DNA of 64,000 bases from Aureimonas sp. AU4 (GTDB lineage: Bacteria > Pseudomonadota > Alphaproteobacteria > Rhizobiales > Rhizobiaceae), in the NCBI RefSeq assembly GCF_001463765.1, contig NZ_BBWK01000004.1, positions 18,725-82,724 of the forward strand, in the 5' to 3' direction. Shown in pieces: positions 1 to 9,949 of this stretch. The translations under genes and the position numbers were made by a program. Below the pieces are notes generated by a model. It saw nothing but the letters and a program-made list of their open reading frames with translations, had not been told where the DNA came from and ran no database searches. How positions within the stretch are numbered: position 1 is the first letter of the stretch; each line of letters starts with the position of its first letter.

Positions 1-338
1 GCCTCGCGGGCGGCGGCGGTCGCGATCGGATGCACCTCGCCGACGCCCGACTGGCGACACAGGACGCGAAAACGCGTCAGCGCGCCGATGGCGCTCGCCA
101 CCGCCTTGTCGTCGAGGCGATTGGTCTGCGCGAGGCCCCGGCCGAGGCCGCTCAGCACCTTTTCGTTGAAGAGGATGGTGGGCGCCCGGCTGTTGCCCTC
201 GTAGATGACGAGGCGCACCGAGTTCGAGCCGATATCCACCACCGCGACCGGAACCCGGTCGCGGATTCGCCCCTGGGCGTCTGCGTCAATCGAAGCGGGA
301 ATGCTCGGCACGCTGTCGGGCGATGAGCTTTGGTGCAT
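1..338 (-). CDS. ppx: Exopolyphosphatase Ppx/GppA family, N-terminal part (runs off left edge)
   Basis: Ppx releases orthophosphate from the ends of inorganic polyphosphate; GppA relatives also act on pppGpp. Only about 112 N-terminal codons are present and the gene continues beyond the left edge. The first beta-strand and phosphate loop of the ASKHA fold are visible: [18 protein letters not shown], followed by [14 protein letters not shown] and the start of the next segment ending ATAAARE. The chosen start is an ATG at 338, preceded by GGAAGG; a GTG at 311 is the alternative. With the ATG start the gene overlaps the 3' end of ppk by 53 nt, so the two are probably translationally coupled. Synthesis and breakdown of polyphosphate are thus encoded side by side. 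Family assignment is secure; Ppx versus GppA cannot be settled from the fragment, but the ppk neighbour favours Ppx. Confidence 0.88.
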   Translation of the reverse strand, partial: MHQSSSPDSVPSIPASIDADAQGRIRDRVPVAVVDIGSNSVRLVIYEGNSRAPTILFNEKVLSGLGRGLAQTNRLDDKAVASAIGALTRFRVLCRQSGVGEVHPIATAAARE

Positions 339-2649
339 TCGATTTCAGGGCCTTCCCTCGTCCCGAGAGGCTCGGGTTGGTCATGAAGTAGCGCTGAGCG
401 TTGAACGGCATCTCCCCTTCCGAGGGGGTGATGCGGCGCGAGGTGCCGTCCGACAGCAACGACCAGCTCTGCTGATTGTCGAGAATGTTGGCGAGCATGA
501 TCTGCGAGAGCACCTGGCTGTGAACCGTCGGGGTCGTGATGGGCACCATCGTCTCCACCCGGCGATCGAGGTTCCGCGGCATCATGTCGGCCGAGCCCAT
601 GTAGACGAGAGCCTTTTCCGAAGGCAACCCGTGCCCGGCGCCGAAGCAGAAGATGCGGCTATGCTCGAGGAAGCGGCCGATGATCGACTTGACGCGGATG
701 TTGTCGGACAGGCCCGGCACGCGCGGCTTCAGGCAGCAGATGCCACGCACCACAAGGTCGATCTCGACCCCCGCCTGGCTCGCCCGGTACAGCGCGTCGA
801 TGATCTCGCTGTCGACCAGCGAGTTCATCTTCATCCAGATCTGGCCGGGACGCCCCGCCTTCTCGTGGGCGATCTCCTCCTCGATGTGCTGGAGGATGCG
901 TCGGCGCAGCGTCAGCGGCGAGACCGCCAGCTTGCGCAGCGTCGAGGGCTCGGCGTAGCCGGTGATGTAGTTGAAGATGATCGAGACGTCGTGCGCGATG
1001 TCGGGATCGGCCGTGAAGTAGCTGAGGTCCGTGTAGATCTTGGCGGTGATCGGGTGGTAGTTGCCCGTGCCCAGGTGCACGAACGAGACGAGCTTGCCCT
1101 CCTCGCGCCGCACCACGAGGCTCATCTTGGAATGGGTCTTCTTCTCGATGAAGCCGAAGACGACCTGAACGCCGGCGCGCTCCAGGTCGCGCGCCCACTT
1201 GATGTTGGCCTCTTCGTCGAAACGGGCCTTGAGTTCCACCAGCGCCGTCACCGACTTGCCGGCCTCGGCGGCGTCGACGAGCGCTCGCACGATCGGCGAG
1301 TCATTCGAGGTGCGGTAGAGCGTCTGCTTGATGGCGACGACGTTGGGGTCGAGCGCCGCCTGCCGCAGGAACTGCACCACCACGTCGAAGCTCTCGTAAG
1401 GGTGGTGGATGACGATGTCCTTCTCGCGGATCGCGGCGAAGCAGTCGCCGTTATGCTCGCGGATGCGCTCGGGAAAGCGCGGGATGTAGGACGAGAACTT
1501 CAGGTCGTCGCGCGGCACGCGGACGATCTGCGAGACGGAATCGAGCGCCAGCATCCCGTCCATGACAGAGACGCGGTTCTCCGACACGTTGAGTTCGCCG
1601 GCCACGAAGTTGCGCAGGCCCTCAGGCATGACGTGGTCGAACTCGATCCGGATGACGCGTCCCCGGCGCCGCCGCTTCAGAGCCGTCTCGAACAGGCGGA
1701 CGAGATCCTCCGCCTCCTCCTCGACCTCGATGTCCGAGTCGCGGATGATGCGGAACGTGCCCTGCCCGCGCACGCGGTAGCCGGGGAAGAGGCGCGAGAT
1801 GAAGAGCGCGACGACGCTCTCCAGCGGCACGAAGCGAGCCTGGCCCGAATCCGTCACGGGCATCTCGATGAAGCGCTGCAGCGCGGTCGGCAGGCGCAGA
1901 AGCGCGTTCATGCGCTGCGAGTCGCGCTCGCGCTCCAGCGCGAAGGCCATCGAGAAGCCGAGGTTCGGAATGAACGGGAACGGGTGCGCCGGGTCCACCG
2001 AAAGCGGGGTCAGGACCGGGAAGATGGCGTCGTCGAAGTGCTTCTCGAGCCAGGCGCGGTCGTGCTTCTTGAGCTCGCCCGCGCCCACGATCAGGATGTT
2101 CTCGGCCTTCAATGCCTTCACGAGCTCGGCCAGCGAAGCCTGCTGGGCGACCTGCAGCGCCTCCACCTCGGCGAGGATGAGGTTCAGTTGCTCCTGCGGC
2201 AGGAGGCCGTCGTCGGACCGAATTTCCAGCTTCGCGCGCACCTGGCCCGCAAGGCCAGCGACACGCACCATGAAGAACTCGTCGAGATTCCCGGCCGAGA
2301 TCGAAAGGAAGCGAACGCGCTCGAGCAGCGGATGCGCGGTGTTCTCGGATTCCTCCAGGACGCGTCGGTTGAACTGCAGCCAGGAGATCTCGCGGTTGAC
2401 GTAGCGGTCCGGCGGAAGGTCGGGCGCGGCGGGCGGCGCGACCTCCGGCGCAGGCGCGGCCGGCACGGCGCCGATCGCCTCCATCAGCGGCTGGTCGAGA
2501 TCGGGCACGGCCTCCGGCAGATCGATGCGGACCGCGAGCTCTCCGTCCGGGGCGATGGTCGCGGGGGCGTCCGCGGCCGGGGTTTCGGCAGCGCGGCGGC
2601 GGCTCGCGGAACGGGCGGGCTTCTTTTCTTCGCTGACGGTCTCGCTCAC
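286..2649 (-). CDS. ppk: Polyphosphate kinase 1
   Basis: Makes polyphosphate reversibly from the gamma-phosphate of ATP. The protein is 787 aa, longer than the usual 690-740 aa, because about 80 residues rich in Ala, Pro, Arg and acidic residues precede the conserved start [19 protein letters not shown]. Downstream the PPK1 landmarks are intact: [13 protein letters not shown], the autophosphorylated-His region ([12 protein letters not shown]), HLGTGNYHP, and the second active-site His in GRFLEHSR. The start is a GTG at 2649 with AGGAGG ten bases upstream; no in-frame ATG fits better. The gene lies 59 nt downstream of hdaA and overlaps ppx, so it is part of the AI-2E permease-hdaA-ppk-ppx run. 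The low-complexity N-terminus looks disordered; its function is unknown. Confidence 0.96.
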   Translation of the reverse strand: MSETVSEEKKPARSASRRRAAETPAADAPATIAPDGELAVRIDLPEAVPDLDQPLMEAIGAVPAAPAPEVAPPAAPDLPPDRYVNREISWLQFNRRVLEESENTAHPLLERVRFLSISAGNLDEFFMVRVAGLAGQVRAKLEIRSDDGLLPQEQLNLILAEVEALQVAQQASLAELVKALKAENILIVGAGELKKHDRAWLEKHFDDAIFPVLTPLSVDPAHPFPFIPNLGFSMAFALERERDSQRMNALLRLPTALQRFIEMPVTDSGQARFVPLESVVALFISRLFPGYRVRGQGTFRIIRDSDIEVEEEAEDLVRLFETALKRRRRGRVIRIEFDHVMPEGLRNFVAGELNVSENRVSVMDGMLALDSVSQIVRVPRDDLKFSSYIPRFPERIREHNGDCFAAIREKDIVIHHPYESFDVVVQFLRQAALDPNVVAIKQTLYRTSNDSPIVRALVDAAEAGKSVTALVELKARFDEEANIKWARDLERAGVQVVFGFIEKKTHSKMSLVVRREEGKLVSFVHLGTGNYHPITAKIYTDLSYFTADPDIAHDVSIIFNYITGYAEPSTLRKLAVSPLTLRRRILQHIEEEIAHEKAGRPGQIWMKMNSLVDSEIIDALYRASQAGVEIDLVVRGICCLKPRVPGLSDNIRVKSIIGRFLEHSRIFCFGAGHGLPSEKALVYMGSADMMPRNLDRRVETMVPITTPTVHSQVLSQIMLANILDNQQSWSLLSDGTSRRITPSEGEMPFNAQRYFMTNPSLSGRGKALKSNAPKLIARQRAEHSRFD

Positions 2650-2708
2650 GATCGCATCGCCTCCTGTCTGTCGTGGTCGCGCGGGACTAGACGACGGACG
2701 CGATCCTT

Positions 2709-3389
2709 TCATGACGGCCGGGGACTTTCCACGGACATCTCGTCGAGAACTCGCTTCAGAAGCGGTCGCGACGGCCGCTCGCGGGCCGCAAGGGTCGCCA
2801 GGTCGAGCCGGCGCACAAGTTCGGCGGCGCCGTCCAGCGAGCGATCCATGCGCCGCAGCGCGAAGTCGAGAAGGCGCGGGTCGAGTTCGAGCTGCCGGTC
2901 CGCCGCCAGCTTCATGAGAACGCCGACGAGAAGGTCGTCGTCGGGCGCCGTCATCTCGAGGACGGTCGCCGCCCGCAGGCGCGACAGGAGATCGGGCGTG
3001 CGCAGGCGCAGGGCGGCCGGGCGAACGCGCGAGGTAAGCATGACGAAGCCGTTGCCGAGCCGGGCCGCGTTCACGAGCGCGAAGAGGTCCTCCTCGGCAT
3101 AGGGCAGCCGATCGACATCCTCGATCACCACCCCAAAGGGCGGCTCGGGCAGCGCCTCCCCGGGGAGGAAGGGCGCGGCGCCCGACTGATCCTGCCAGGC
3201 GCAGGCGAGGTGCGTCTTGCCGGAGCCCTTGGGTCCGACCACCATCACGACGGGATGGGGCCATTCCGGCCAGGCGTCCACGGCGCCGACCGCGAAGGCG
3301 TTGGCCTCGGACACGACGAGATCGTCGCGGGCGAGCGAGGGCCGGGAGCCGAGATCGAGCGGCAGCTGCTGGGCGCGGGCTTGGGTCAA
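2709..3389 (-). CDS. hdaA: DnaA-related regulator HdaA (Hda family)
   Basis: Hda-type proteins bind the DNA polymerase sliding clamp and stimulate ATP hydrolysis by DnaA, which blocks re-initiation of replication. The 226-aa protein has the hallmark layout. A clamp-binding motif lies near the N-terminus (QQLPLDLG, about residues 7-14). It is followed by an AAA+ domain with Walker [12 protein letters not shown] and a Walker B-like VVIEDVDRL, then sensor and arginine-rich C-terminal segments; there is no DnaA-type DNA-binding domain. The start is a TTG at 3389 whose bases overlap the stop codon of the upstream permease gene, so translation is probably coupled and weak. Size and position between a PerM-like permease and ppk match the alphaproteobacterial HdaA context. 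Confidence 0.9.
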   Translation of the reverse strand: MTQARAQQLPLDLGSRPSLARDDLVVSEANAFAVGAVDAWPEWPHPVVMVVGPKGSGKTHLACAWQDQSGAAPFLPGEALPEPPFGVVIEDVDRLPYAEEDLFALVNAARLGNGFVMLTSRVRPAALRLRTPDLLSRLRAATVLEMTAPDDDLLVGVLMKLAADRQLELDPRLLDFALRRMDRSLDGAAELVRRLDLATLAARERPSRPLLKRVLDEMSVESPRPS

Positions 3390-4558
3390 TCGCGTCGGGG
3401 CCCCGGTTCGAGCTGGTTACGCAGGGCGGTCTCGGACCGCTCGCTTTCCAGCGCCCGTCCGGCCGGGGTCACCTCGAGAGGTCGCCCGTAGTACATTTCG
3501 CTACCCATGTATTGATGAATTGCAAACCGTACGAGAACACCCACAGCCGCGGCGGCCGGCACCGCGATCAGAAGGCCGACGAATCCGAAGATCGCGCCGA
3601 AGGCGAAGAGCGCGAACATCAGCCAGACCGGGTGCAGGCCGACCGAGGCGCCGACGAGCTTGGGCTGCAGGATGTTCCCTTCCACGAACTGCCCCGTGAA
3701 GAAGACGCCGAGCGTCGCCGCGACCCAGACCCAGTCGGGCGAGAACTGGACCAGCGCGACGCCGAGCGCGATCACGAGGCCCACCGCCGAGCCGACATAG
3801 GGAATGAAGGAGATGAGCCCCGCGAAGAAGCCGATCAGCAGCCCGAAGTTCAGTCCCACCAGCGTCAGCCCGACGGCATAGTAGGTGCCGAGGATGAGGC
3901 AGACCGACCCCTGCCCGCGCACGAAACCCGCGACCGAGCGGTCGATGTCGCGCGCGAGCCGCCGCACCGTCGTCACGTACTGGCGCGGCACCATCGCATC
4001 GACCGACGCGATCATCCGGTCCCAGTCGAGCAGGAGATAGAAGGCGACGACCGGCGTGACGACGAAGAGCGACACGAAGTTCACGAGCGCGAGGCTCGAG
4101 GTCCAGAGCGAGGCGACAAAGCCCGTCACGAATCCCGAGAGCTGGCGCACGACGGCCTGGAAATCCTGCTGCAGGGTCTGCTCGCTTCCCTCCACGAAGC
4201 GCGAGAGCGGACCGTTGCGCAGGTCGATCGCGAGCTCCTGCAACCGCCCGAGATACTGTGGCAAGCGCTCGACGAAACTAGAGATCTGCCCGCTGATCAC
4301 GGGTACCAGGATCAGGAGCACAAGGATGAAGATGACGATGAAGGCGACGAGGATCACGATGCTGGCGAGCAGCCGCGAGAGGCCTCGCCGCTCCAGCCAG
4401 TCGGCGATCGGGTCGAGGAAGTAGGCCATCACCATGCCCAGCACGAAGGGCAGGAGGATGCCGCGGAAGATCCAGAGGCAGACGACCAGAAGTCCGGCCG
4501 ACAGGCTCCAGAACAGGATCTGGCGCTGGAGGAGTCGGCTGCGGTCTCGGCTCGTCAT
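3386..4558 (-). CDS. AI-2E family (PerM-like) membrane transporter
   Basis: A 390-aa inner-membrane protein of the AI-2E exporter/PerM superfamily. The sequence shows an N-terminal pair of hydrophobic segments ([33 protein letters not shown]), then [18 protein letters not shown] typical of the family, a soluble stretch of about 100 residues ([20 protein letters not shown] and following) and several C-terminal helices including [22 protein letters not shown]. The substrate is unknown: members are variously proposed as autoinducer-2 exporters or ion antiporters, and nothing here decides. The start at 4558 ([10 protein letters not shown]) is chosen over an upstream in-frame ATG because it begins just before the first membrane helix. 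The stop overlaps the hdaA start. It diverges from purM across about 165 nt. Confidence 0.86.
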   Translation of the reverse strand: MTSRDRSRLLQRQILFWSLSAGLLVVCLWIFRGILLPFVLGMVMAYFLDPIADWLERRGLSRLLASIVILVAFIVIFILVLLILVPVISGQISSFVERLPQYLGRLQELAIDLRNGPLSRFVEGSEQTLQQDFQAVVRQLSGFVTGFVASLWTSSLALVNFVSLFVVTPVVAFYLLLDWDRMIASVDAMVPRQYVTTVRRLARDIDRSVAGFVRGQGSVCLILGTYYAVGLTLVGLNFGLLIGFFAGLISFIPYVGSAVGLVIALGVALVQFSPDWVWVAATLGVFFTGQFVEGNILQPKLVGASVGLHPVWLMFALFAFGAIFGFVGLLIAVPAAAAVGVLVRFAIHQYMGSEMYYGRPLEVTPAGRALESERSETALRNQLEPGPRRD

Positions 4559-4724
4559 GCGGGTGCTCCAGCCGCGACGCCGCCCGTTCGTCGGGCGCGG
4601 GCGTTGCAGCATGCGAGATAGGCAGGGGGGTGCGGGCTGGTCAAGCGCGCGCCCGGATAAGGCTTGCGAGGGGTGAGCGATCATGCGAACTCGCGATTTC
4701 CCTTCGAACCGCGGCGGAGCCGAC

Positions 4725-5795
4725 ATGAGCGCTAGCGACACCAACGGGCTCACCTATGCCGATGCGGGCGTCGATATCGATGCCGGAAACGAACTGGTGC
4801 GCCGCATCAAGCCGCTTGTGCGCTCGACGCGGCGAGCCGGCGCCGACGGCGAGATCGGGGGGTTCGGCGGGTTGTTCGACCTGAAGGCCGCCGGCTTCCG
4901 GGACCCGGTCCTCGTCGCCGCCAACGACGGCGTCGGCACGAAGCTGCGCGTCGCGATCGATGCGGGGCGGCACGACACGATCGGTATCGACCTCGTCGCC
5001 ATGTGCGTCAACGACCTCGTGGTCCAGGGCGCCGAGCCCCTGTTCTTCCTCGACTACTTCGCGACCGGAAAGCTCGATCCGGCGGAGGGCGAGGCGATCG
5101 TGTCGGGCATCGCGGAAGGGTGCCGGCAGGCCGGCTGCGCGCTGATCGGCGGCGAAACGGCCGAGATGCCGGGCCTCTACGCCGGTCGCGACTACGATCT
5201 GGCGGGCTTCGCGGTGGGCGCGGCCGAGCGCGGCGCCTTGCTGCCGTCCGGCGACATCGCATCGGGCGACGTGCTCCTCGGCCTCGCCTCCTCGGGCCTT
5301 CACTCCAACGGCTACTCGCTGGTTCGTCGCATCGTCGAGGCGAGCGGCGCCGCACTGGACGGGCTCGCGCCCTTCGACGCGGACGGCACGCTCGGGCAGG
5401 TGCTCCTCACGCCGACACGGATCTATGTGCGCTCGCTTCTGCGGGCGATCCGCGAGGAGGCTGGCATCAAGGCGCTCGCCCACATCACGGGCGGCGGCTT
5501 CACCGAGAACATTCCGCGCGTCCTGCCCGAGACGCTGCGCGCCGACATCGATCTGCCGGCGGTGCCGGTCCCGCCGGTCTTCGGCTGGCTGGCTCGGCAG
5601 GGCGGCGTCGCTGAGCGCGAGATGCTGCGCACCTTCAACTGCGGCATTGGCATGGTGGTGGTGGTGAGCGAGGCGAATGCCGCGGCGCTCGCTGCCCTCC
5701 TCGCGGAAGAAGGCGAGCGGGTCGTGTCGCTCGGCCGCCTCCTGCCTCGCGAGGGCGAGGCGGCGGTCACCTTCAACGGCTCCCTCGCGCTGTGA
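4725..5795 (+). CDS. purM: Phosphoribosylformylglycinamidine cyclo-ligase (AIR synthetase)
   Basis: Catalyses ATP-dependent ring closure of FGAM to AIR, step five of purine synthesis. The 356-aa protein begins [18 protein letters not shown] and carries the family's nucleotide- and substrate-binding stretches: GGFGGLFDL, the glycine-rich [41 protein letters not shown] and [11 protein letters not shown], then [16 protein letters not shown] and [15 protein letters not shown]. The start at 4725 (MSASDTNGL) gives the usual length; an in-frame ATG at 4683 would add 14 residues with no family match. The stop overlaps the purN start by four bases (GTGA), so purM and purN are one coupled unit. Confidence 0.97.
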   Translation: MSASDTNGLTYADAGVDIDAGNELVRRIKPLVRSTRRAGADGEIGGFGGLFDLKAAGFRDPVLVAANDGVGTKLRVAIDAGRHDTIGIDLVAMCVNDLVVQGAEPLFFLDYFATGKLDPAEGEAIVSGIAEGCRQAGCALIGGETAEMPGLYAGRDYDLAGFAVGAAERGALLPSGDIASGDVLLGLASSGLHSNGYSLVRRIVEASGAALDGLAPFDADGTLGQVLLTPTRIYVRSLLRAIREEAGIKALAHITGGGFTENIPRVLPETLRADIDLPAVPVPPVFGWLARQGGVAEREMLRTFNCGIGMVVVVSEANAAALAALLAEEGERVVSLGRLLPREGEAAVTFNGSLAL

Positions 5796-6460
5796 GCGCG
5801 CGCAAGCGCGTCGCGGTCCTGATCTCGGGTCGCGGCTCCAACATGCGGGCGCTGATCGACGCGGCCGCCGACCCCGCCTATCCGGCGGAGATCGTGGGCG
5901 TCCTGTCGAACCGGCCCGATGCGGGCGGTCTCGCGATGGCGGCAGAGCACGGCATCGGCACGGCGACCGTCAACCACCGCGACTTCGGCTCGCGCGAGGC
6001 CCACGAGGCGGCGCTGGTCGAGGCGATCGAGCGGTTCCAGCCGGACATCGTATGCCTTGCCGGCTACATGCGTCTTCTGACAGCCGACTTCACGGAGCGC
6101 TACGCCGGGCGGATGATCAACATCCACCCGTCCCTTCTGCCGCTCTTTCCCGGCCTGCACACGCACGAGCGCGCGCTGGAGGCGGGCATGCGCGTCCACG
6201 GCTGCACGGTGCATTTCGTCACGGCCGGCATGGACGAGGGACCTATCATCGCCCAGGCCGCGATCGCGATCGCGCCGGGCGATACGCCCGAAACGCTGTC
6301 GCAGCGGCTTCTCGCCGCCGAGCATCGCCTTTACCCGCACGCCCTGGCGCTCGTCGCGAGCGGCGCGGTTCGCTGGGCCGAAGGGCGGGCCATCGTGTCC
6401 GGCGATGCCGGCGCGAGCATCGCCGAGCCGACCATCCTCGTCTCGCCGCTCCCCGCCTGA
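5792..6460 (+). CDS. purN: Phosphoribosylglycinamide formyltransferase
   Basis: Transfers a formyl group from 10-formyltetrahydrofolate to GAR in purine synthesis. The protein is 222 aa. Visible family elements are the N-terminal [16 protein letters not shown] phosphate-binding loop, [13 protein letters not shown], the folate-site region [34 protein letters not shown] with the catalytic Asn/His, and [17 protein letters not shown] with the catalytic Asp. It starts at a GTG that shares bases with the purM stop. Its stop lies only four bases from the stop of the convergent molybdopterin oxidoreductase gene, with no room for a terminator between them. Confidence 0.97.
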   Translation: MSARKRVAVLISGRGSNMRALIDAAADPAYPAEIVGVLSNRPDAGGLAMAAEHGIGTATVNHRDFGSREAHEAALVEAIERFQPDIVCLAGYMRLLTADFTERYAGRMINIHPSLLPLFPGLHTHERALEAGMRVHGCTVHFVTAGMDEGPIIAQAAIAIAPGDTPETLSQRLLAAEHRLYPHALALVASGAVRWAEGRAIVSGDAGASIAEPTILVSPLPA

Positions 6461-6464
6461 CCGC

Positions 6465-8567
6465 TCAGGCCGGACGCAGCCAGACCCGGTTGTCGTGAAA
6501 GGCCGCGCCGCCGAACGGCGCGGTGGGGTCCGCACCGGTCAGGACGTTGATCCCCTCCCCGTTCTCGAACGCGCCGTTCGGCCAGAGCCCCTCGTGAACG
6601 AGGACGCCTGGCTTCATGCCGTCGTCGATCCGCAGCGGGAGCACGACGTCGCCGCGTTGGTTTCCGACGCGGACGCGCTGATCCGCCGACAGACCCAGCC
6701 TTGCGGCATCGTCTGGGTGGCTGCGCAGTTCGGGCCGGCCCTCGCGCTGACGCGATCCGCTCGTCTCGGCGAAGGTCGAGTTGAGGAACTGGCGCGCCGG
6801 CGGGGTGGCGAGGCGGAAGGGGTGGCTTTCGTCGGCCTCCTCGATCAGCGGCGCATGGTCGGGAAAGCTTGGCAGGTCCACGACCGGGCCGAGCAGTCCC
6901 ATCGAGAGCGGCGGCCGGTTCGGCGCCGCCATGCCGACCCAGTCCGCACGAAAGCGGAAGCGACCGTCTTTCGTGCCGAAGCCCTCGAGATAGTGCGCCT
7001 CCGGGAAGGGCGGCTGGCGGTCCTCCCAGCGTTCGCGTTCCAGCGCCTCCAGCCCGCGATAGCCCGAGCGCTTGAGCATGTCGTCGATCAGCTCGCGCTC
7101 GGTCAGGCCGAAACCGGGACGATCGGCGACGCCGAGCCGCTTCGCAAGCTGCTCGATCACGAAATGGTTCGTGCGCACGGTCTCGGGATGGTCGATGACC
7201 TTGGGCCCAAGCAGGACATGGCTCTGCCCGCCGCCCCGGTAGATGTCGTCGTACTCCATCGAGGTGGCGGCCGGCAGAACGAGGTCGGCAAGCTTTGCCG
7301 TGTCGGTCATGAACTGCTCGTGGACGCAGACGAAGAGGTCCTCGCGCATCAGGCCCCGGCGCACGAGGCGCTGCTCAGGCGCGACGTTGGCGGGGTTGGT
7401 GTTCTGCACGAGCATGGCCGTCACCGGCGGACCGCCGGCGAGCGCGCCCGGATCGCCCGTCAGCACCGCGCCGATGCGCGACTGGTCGAGGTGGCGGATC
7501 GTGGGATCTCGATAGGCGTGCCCCTCGATCAGGCTCTTGTCGAAGCCCCAGATGCCGGAGTTCGAGTGGAAGGCGCCGCCGCCCTCATGCTGCCAGTGGC
7601 CGAAGACGGTAGGAACGCTCAGGGCCGCGTGCATGGCGACCGCGCCGTTGCGCTGGCGCGAGAAGCCGTAGCCGAGGCGGAAGTAACTGCGCGGCGTGCG
7701 GCCGAGAAGAGTCGCGAAGCTCTCGATCTCGGCGATGGTGAGACCGGTGATATCAGCCGCCCATTCGGGCCCGCGCGTCGCGAGGTGCGCCTCGAGCCCC
7801 GCCGCGTCGTCGGCGAAGCGCGCGAGATAGGCGCGGTCAGCCGTCCCGTCGCGGAAGGCGACGTGCATGAGCGCGCAGGCCAGAGCGCCGTCCGTGCCCG
7901 GCCGCAGCTTCAGCGCGACATCGGCCTGACGCATCGTCGGATTGTCGTAGATGTCGATCACGACGATCGGCGCACCGCGCTCCTTTCGGGCGCGCACGGC
8001 GTGGGTCATGACGTTGACCTGCGTCGCCACCGCGTTGGTGCCCCAGATGACGACGCAGTCGGACACCGCCATCTCGCGCGGATCGACCCCGGCAAGCTTG
8101 CCGGTGCCCGCCACGAAGCCCGTCCAGGCAAGGTTCGTGCAGATCGAGTCGAACTGATTGGAGTAGCGCTTGGCGTGCCGCAGACGATGGATGCCGTCGC
8201 GCTGCACGAGGCCCATCGTACCGGCGTAGTAGTAGGGCCAGACGGTCTCGGATCCATGCCGTGCCTCGGCTTGAACGAAGCGCTCCGCCACGAGGTCCAG
8301 CGCCTCGTCCCAGGAGATCGGGCGCCATTCGCCGCCGCCCTTCTCGCCGACCCGCTGCAACGGGTGCATCAGGCGGTCGGGATGGTGGACCCGCTCGGCA
8401 TAGCGCGCGACCTTCGCGCAAATGACGCCGGCGGTGTAGCTGTTCTCCTCGGCGCCGCGCACGCGTCCGATGCGCGAGGGGCCGAGCACCTCGACCTCCA
8501 GCGCGCAGGTCGACGGGCAGTCGTGCGGACAGGCCGTGAAGGCCTTGGCGGGGGCGATCTGGTTCAT
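6465..8567 (-). CDS. Molybdopterin-containing oxidoreductase, [4Fe-4S] type
   Basis: A 700-aa member of the DMSO-reductase superfamily. The N-terminus carries a cysteine set for one [4Fe-4S] cluster (Cys13-x3-Cys17-x3-Cys21, with Cys50 in GVICAKVARY). Next come the molybdopterin-binding domain (WRPISWDEALDLVAERF, VVIWGTNAVATQVN, and IVVIDIYDNPT for a second nucleotide site) and a C-terminal dinucleotide-binding domain (FLNSTFAETSGSRQREGRPEL ending HDNRVWLRPA). No twin-arginine signal is present, so it is probably cytoplasmic. The substrate is unknown; the closest general type is formate dehydrogenase/nitrate reductase-like or biotin sulfoxide reductase-like enzymes. It has no partner electron-transfer subunit nearby. 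The start at 8567 gives a standard N-terminus two residues before conserved sequence begins to appear. Confidence 0.88.
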   Translation of the reverse strand: MNQIAPAKAFTACPHDCPSTCALEVEVLGPSRIGRVRGAEENSYTAGVICAKVARYAERVHHPDRLMHPLQRVGEKGGGEWRPISWDEALDLVAERFVQAEARHGSETVWPYYYAGTMGLVQRDGIHRLRHAKRYSNQFDSICTNLAWTGFVAGTGKLAGVDPREMAVSDCVVIWGTNAVATQVNVMTHAVRARKERGAPIVVIDIYDNPTMRQADVALKLRPGTDGALACALMHVAFRDGTADRAYLARFADDAAGLEAHLATRGPEWAADITGLTIAEIESFATLLGRTPRSYFRLGYGFSRQRNGAVAMHAALSVPTVFGHWQHEGGGAFHSNSGIWGFDKSLIEGHAYRDPTIRHLDQSRIGAVLTGDPGALAGGPPVTAMLVQNTNPANVAPEQRLVRRGLMREDLFVCVHEQFMTDTAKLADLVLPAATSMEYDDIYRGGGQSHVLLGPKVIDHPETVRTNHFVIEQLAKRLGVADRPGFGLTERELIDDMLKRSGYRGLEALERERWEDRQPPFPEAHYLEGFGTKDGRFRFRADWVGMAAPNRPPLSMGLLGPVVDLPSFPDHAPLIEEADESHPFRLATPPARQFLNSTFAETSGSRQREGRPELRSHPDDAARLGLSADQRVRVGNQRGDVVLPLRIDDGMKPGVLVHEGLWPNGAFENGEGINVLTGADPTAPFGGAAFHDNRVWLRPA

Positions 8568-8678
8568 GCTCCGCCTATAGCGAAGCCGGCCATCCGCCGC
8601 CCATTCTTTTTGGCGATGCGATCCATCAACGCGGCGGGCGGAAGCGCGAAGCTCCCGCCCGCCGCAGGCTCAAGGGTA

Positions 8679-9791
8679 TCAGGCTGCCTGGCCGTAGCGC
8701 GTACGCTCCTCGGGCGAGAGCGCCGGATAGTCCGTGTAGCCGTGCTCGTCGCCGCCGTAGAACGTGTCGTTGTCCCACTCGTTAAGGGGGGCTCCGAGCT
8801 GCAGACGCGCCGGGAGATCGGGGTTCGAGATGAAGAGCTTGCCGAAGCAGACGAGATCGATCTCGCCCTCGTTGAGACGCTTCAGGGCGAGTTCGTAGTC
8901 GTACTCGTTGTTGCCCATGTAGGTGCCGCCGAAGCGGGTCCGCAGCGCGTGATAGTCGAAGTGGTCCTTGTCGCGGTCGCCGCCGGTCTGCCCCTCGATC
9001 ACGTGCATATAGACGATGCCGCGCTTGGCGATCTCGTCGACATAGGCGTTGAAGAGGCCCTGCTGGTCGCTTTCCGAGGAACCGCCCATCACCGTGACGG
9101 GCGAGATGCGGATGCCGACATGGCCCGCGTCCCATTCCGCGATCACGGCGTCCAGGACTTCGAGCGGGAAGCGCAGGCGGTTCTCGACCGATCCGCCGTA
9201 GCGGTCCGTGCGCTTGTTGGTGCCGTCGCGCAGGAACTGGTCGAGAAGGTAGCCATTCGCCGAGTGGACCTCGACGCCGTCGAAACCGGCGGCCCGCGCG
9301 TTGCGGGTGGCGTGGCGGTAGTCTTCGACGACGCGCGGCAGCTCGCTCTCGTCCAGCGCGCGCGGCTCGACATGCTCCTTGAAGCCCTCCTCGGTAAAGG
9401 CCTTCCCGGACGGCTTCACCGCGGACGGGGCGACCGGCAGGCCGCCGTTCGGCTGGAGGTCGGGATGCGAGATGCGCCCCACGTGCCAGAGCTGGAGGAA
9501 GATCTTGCCGCCTTCCTCGTGCACAGCGTCGGTCACGCGCTTCCAGGCGGCGACCTGCTCGTCGCTGTAGATGCCGGGCGTCCAGGCGTAGCCGCGACCC
9601 TCGACCGAGATGTTGGTCGCCTCGGAGATGATGAGGCCGGCGCCGGCGCGCTGGCGATAGTAGGTGACGTGCATGTCCTTGGGCACGCCGTCGGAGGTGG
9701 CGCGCGAGCGCGTGAGCGGTGCCATCACGGTACGGTTGGAGAGGCGGGTCGGACCCAGGTCGAACGGTTCGAAGAGCTTCGAGTCGGCCAT
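8679..9791 (-). CDS. Alkene reductase, old yellow enzyme family (NemA-like)
   Basis: An FMN-dependent NAD(P)H oxidoreductase that reduces activated double bonds and often nitro-esters. The 370-aa protein shows the TIM-barrel landmarks of the family: LGPTRLSNRTVMAPLTRSRA (FMN phosphate and isoalloxazine region), HVTYYRQRAGAGLIISEATNIS, the active-site strand FLQLWHVGRISHPDLQPNG, the long family signature GFDGVEVHSANGYLLDQFLRDGTNKRTDRYGGS (key residues His, Asn, Tyr, Arg) and FGKLFISNPDLPARL. The start at 9791 (MADSKLFEPF) is preceded by a purine-rich stretch; the 75 codons upstream in frame look non-coding. It stands alone, divergent from rlmJ. NemA-like activity is inferred from similarity only. 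Confidence 0.92.
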   Translation of the reverse strand: MADSKLFEPFDLGPTRLSNRTVMAPLTRSRATSDGVPKDMHVTYYRQRAGAGLIISEATNISVEGRGYAWTPGIYSDEQVAAWKRVTDAVHEEGGKIFLQLWHVGRISHPDLQPNGGLPVAPSAVKPSGKAFTEEGFKEHVEPRALDESELPRVVEDYRHATRNARAAGFDGVEVHSANGYLLDQFLRDGTNKRTDRYGGSVENRLRFPLEVLDAVIAEWDAGHVGIRISPVTVMGGSSESDQQGLFNAYVDEIAKRGIVYMHVIEGQTGGDRDKDHFDYHALRTRFGGTYMGNNEYDYELALKRLNEGEIDLVCFGKLFISNPDLPARLQLGAPLNEWDNDTFYGGDEHGYTDYPALSPEERTRYGQAA

Positions 9792-9949
9792 ATGGAGACG
9801 TTTCCTTCGTGATCCTGCTTCGCGGCGACGCGGGAGACGTCGCTCGCGACACGAGACGCGGGATATGGGATGGGGTTCCGGTTCCCAAAGGGGACAGGAC
9901 GATTGAACGCTGCGTCGACCGAACGGGTGACGTTTCGAGGACAAGCCTT

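Noticed and set aside
205..3102. 965-codon open frame on the plus strand opposite ppk and hdaA
   Set aside because: Its composition is that of a mirror frame of GC-rich coding DNA (Arg, Ala, Val, Asp, His repeats), with no motifs, and the minus strand carries clear ppk and hdaA.
4559..4724. Riboswitch before purM
   Set aside because: No purine-riboswitch-like paired core was seen in the 165-nt divergent region.
6405..9812. 1135-codon plus-strand frame across the molybdopterin oxidoreductase and alkene reductase genes
   Set aside because: Shadow of two well-supported minus-strand genes; spans the gap between them without any domain.
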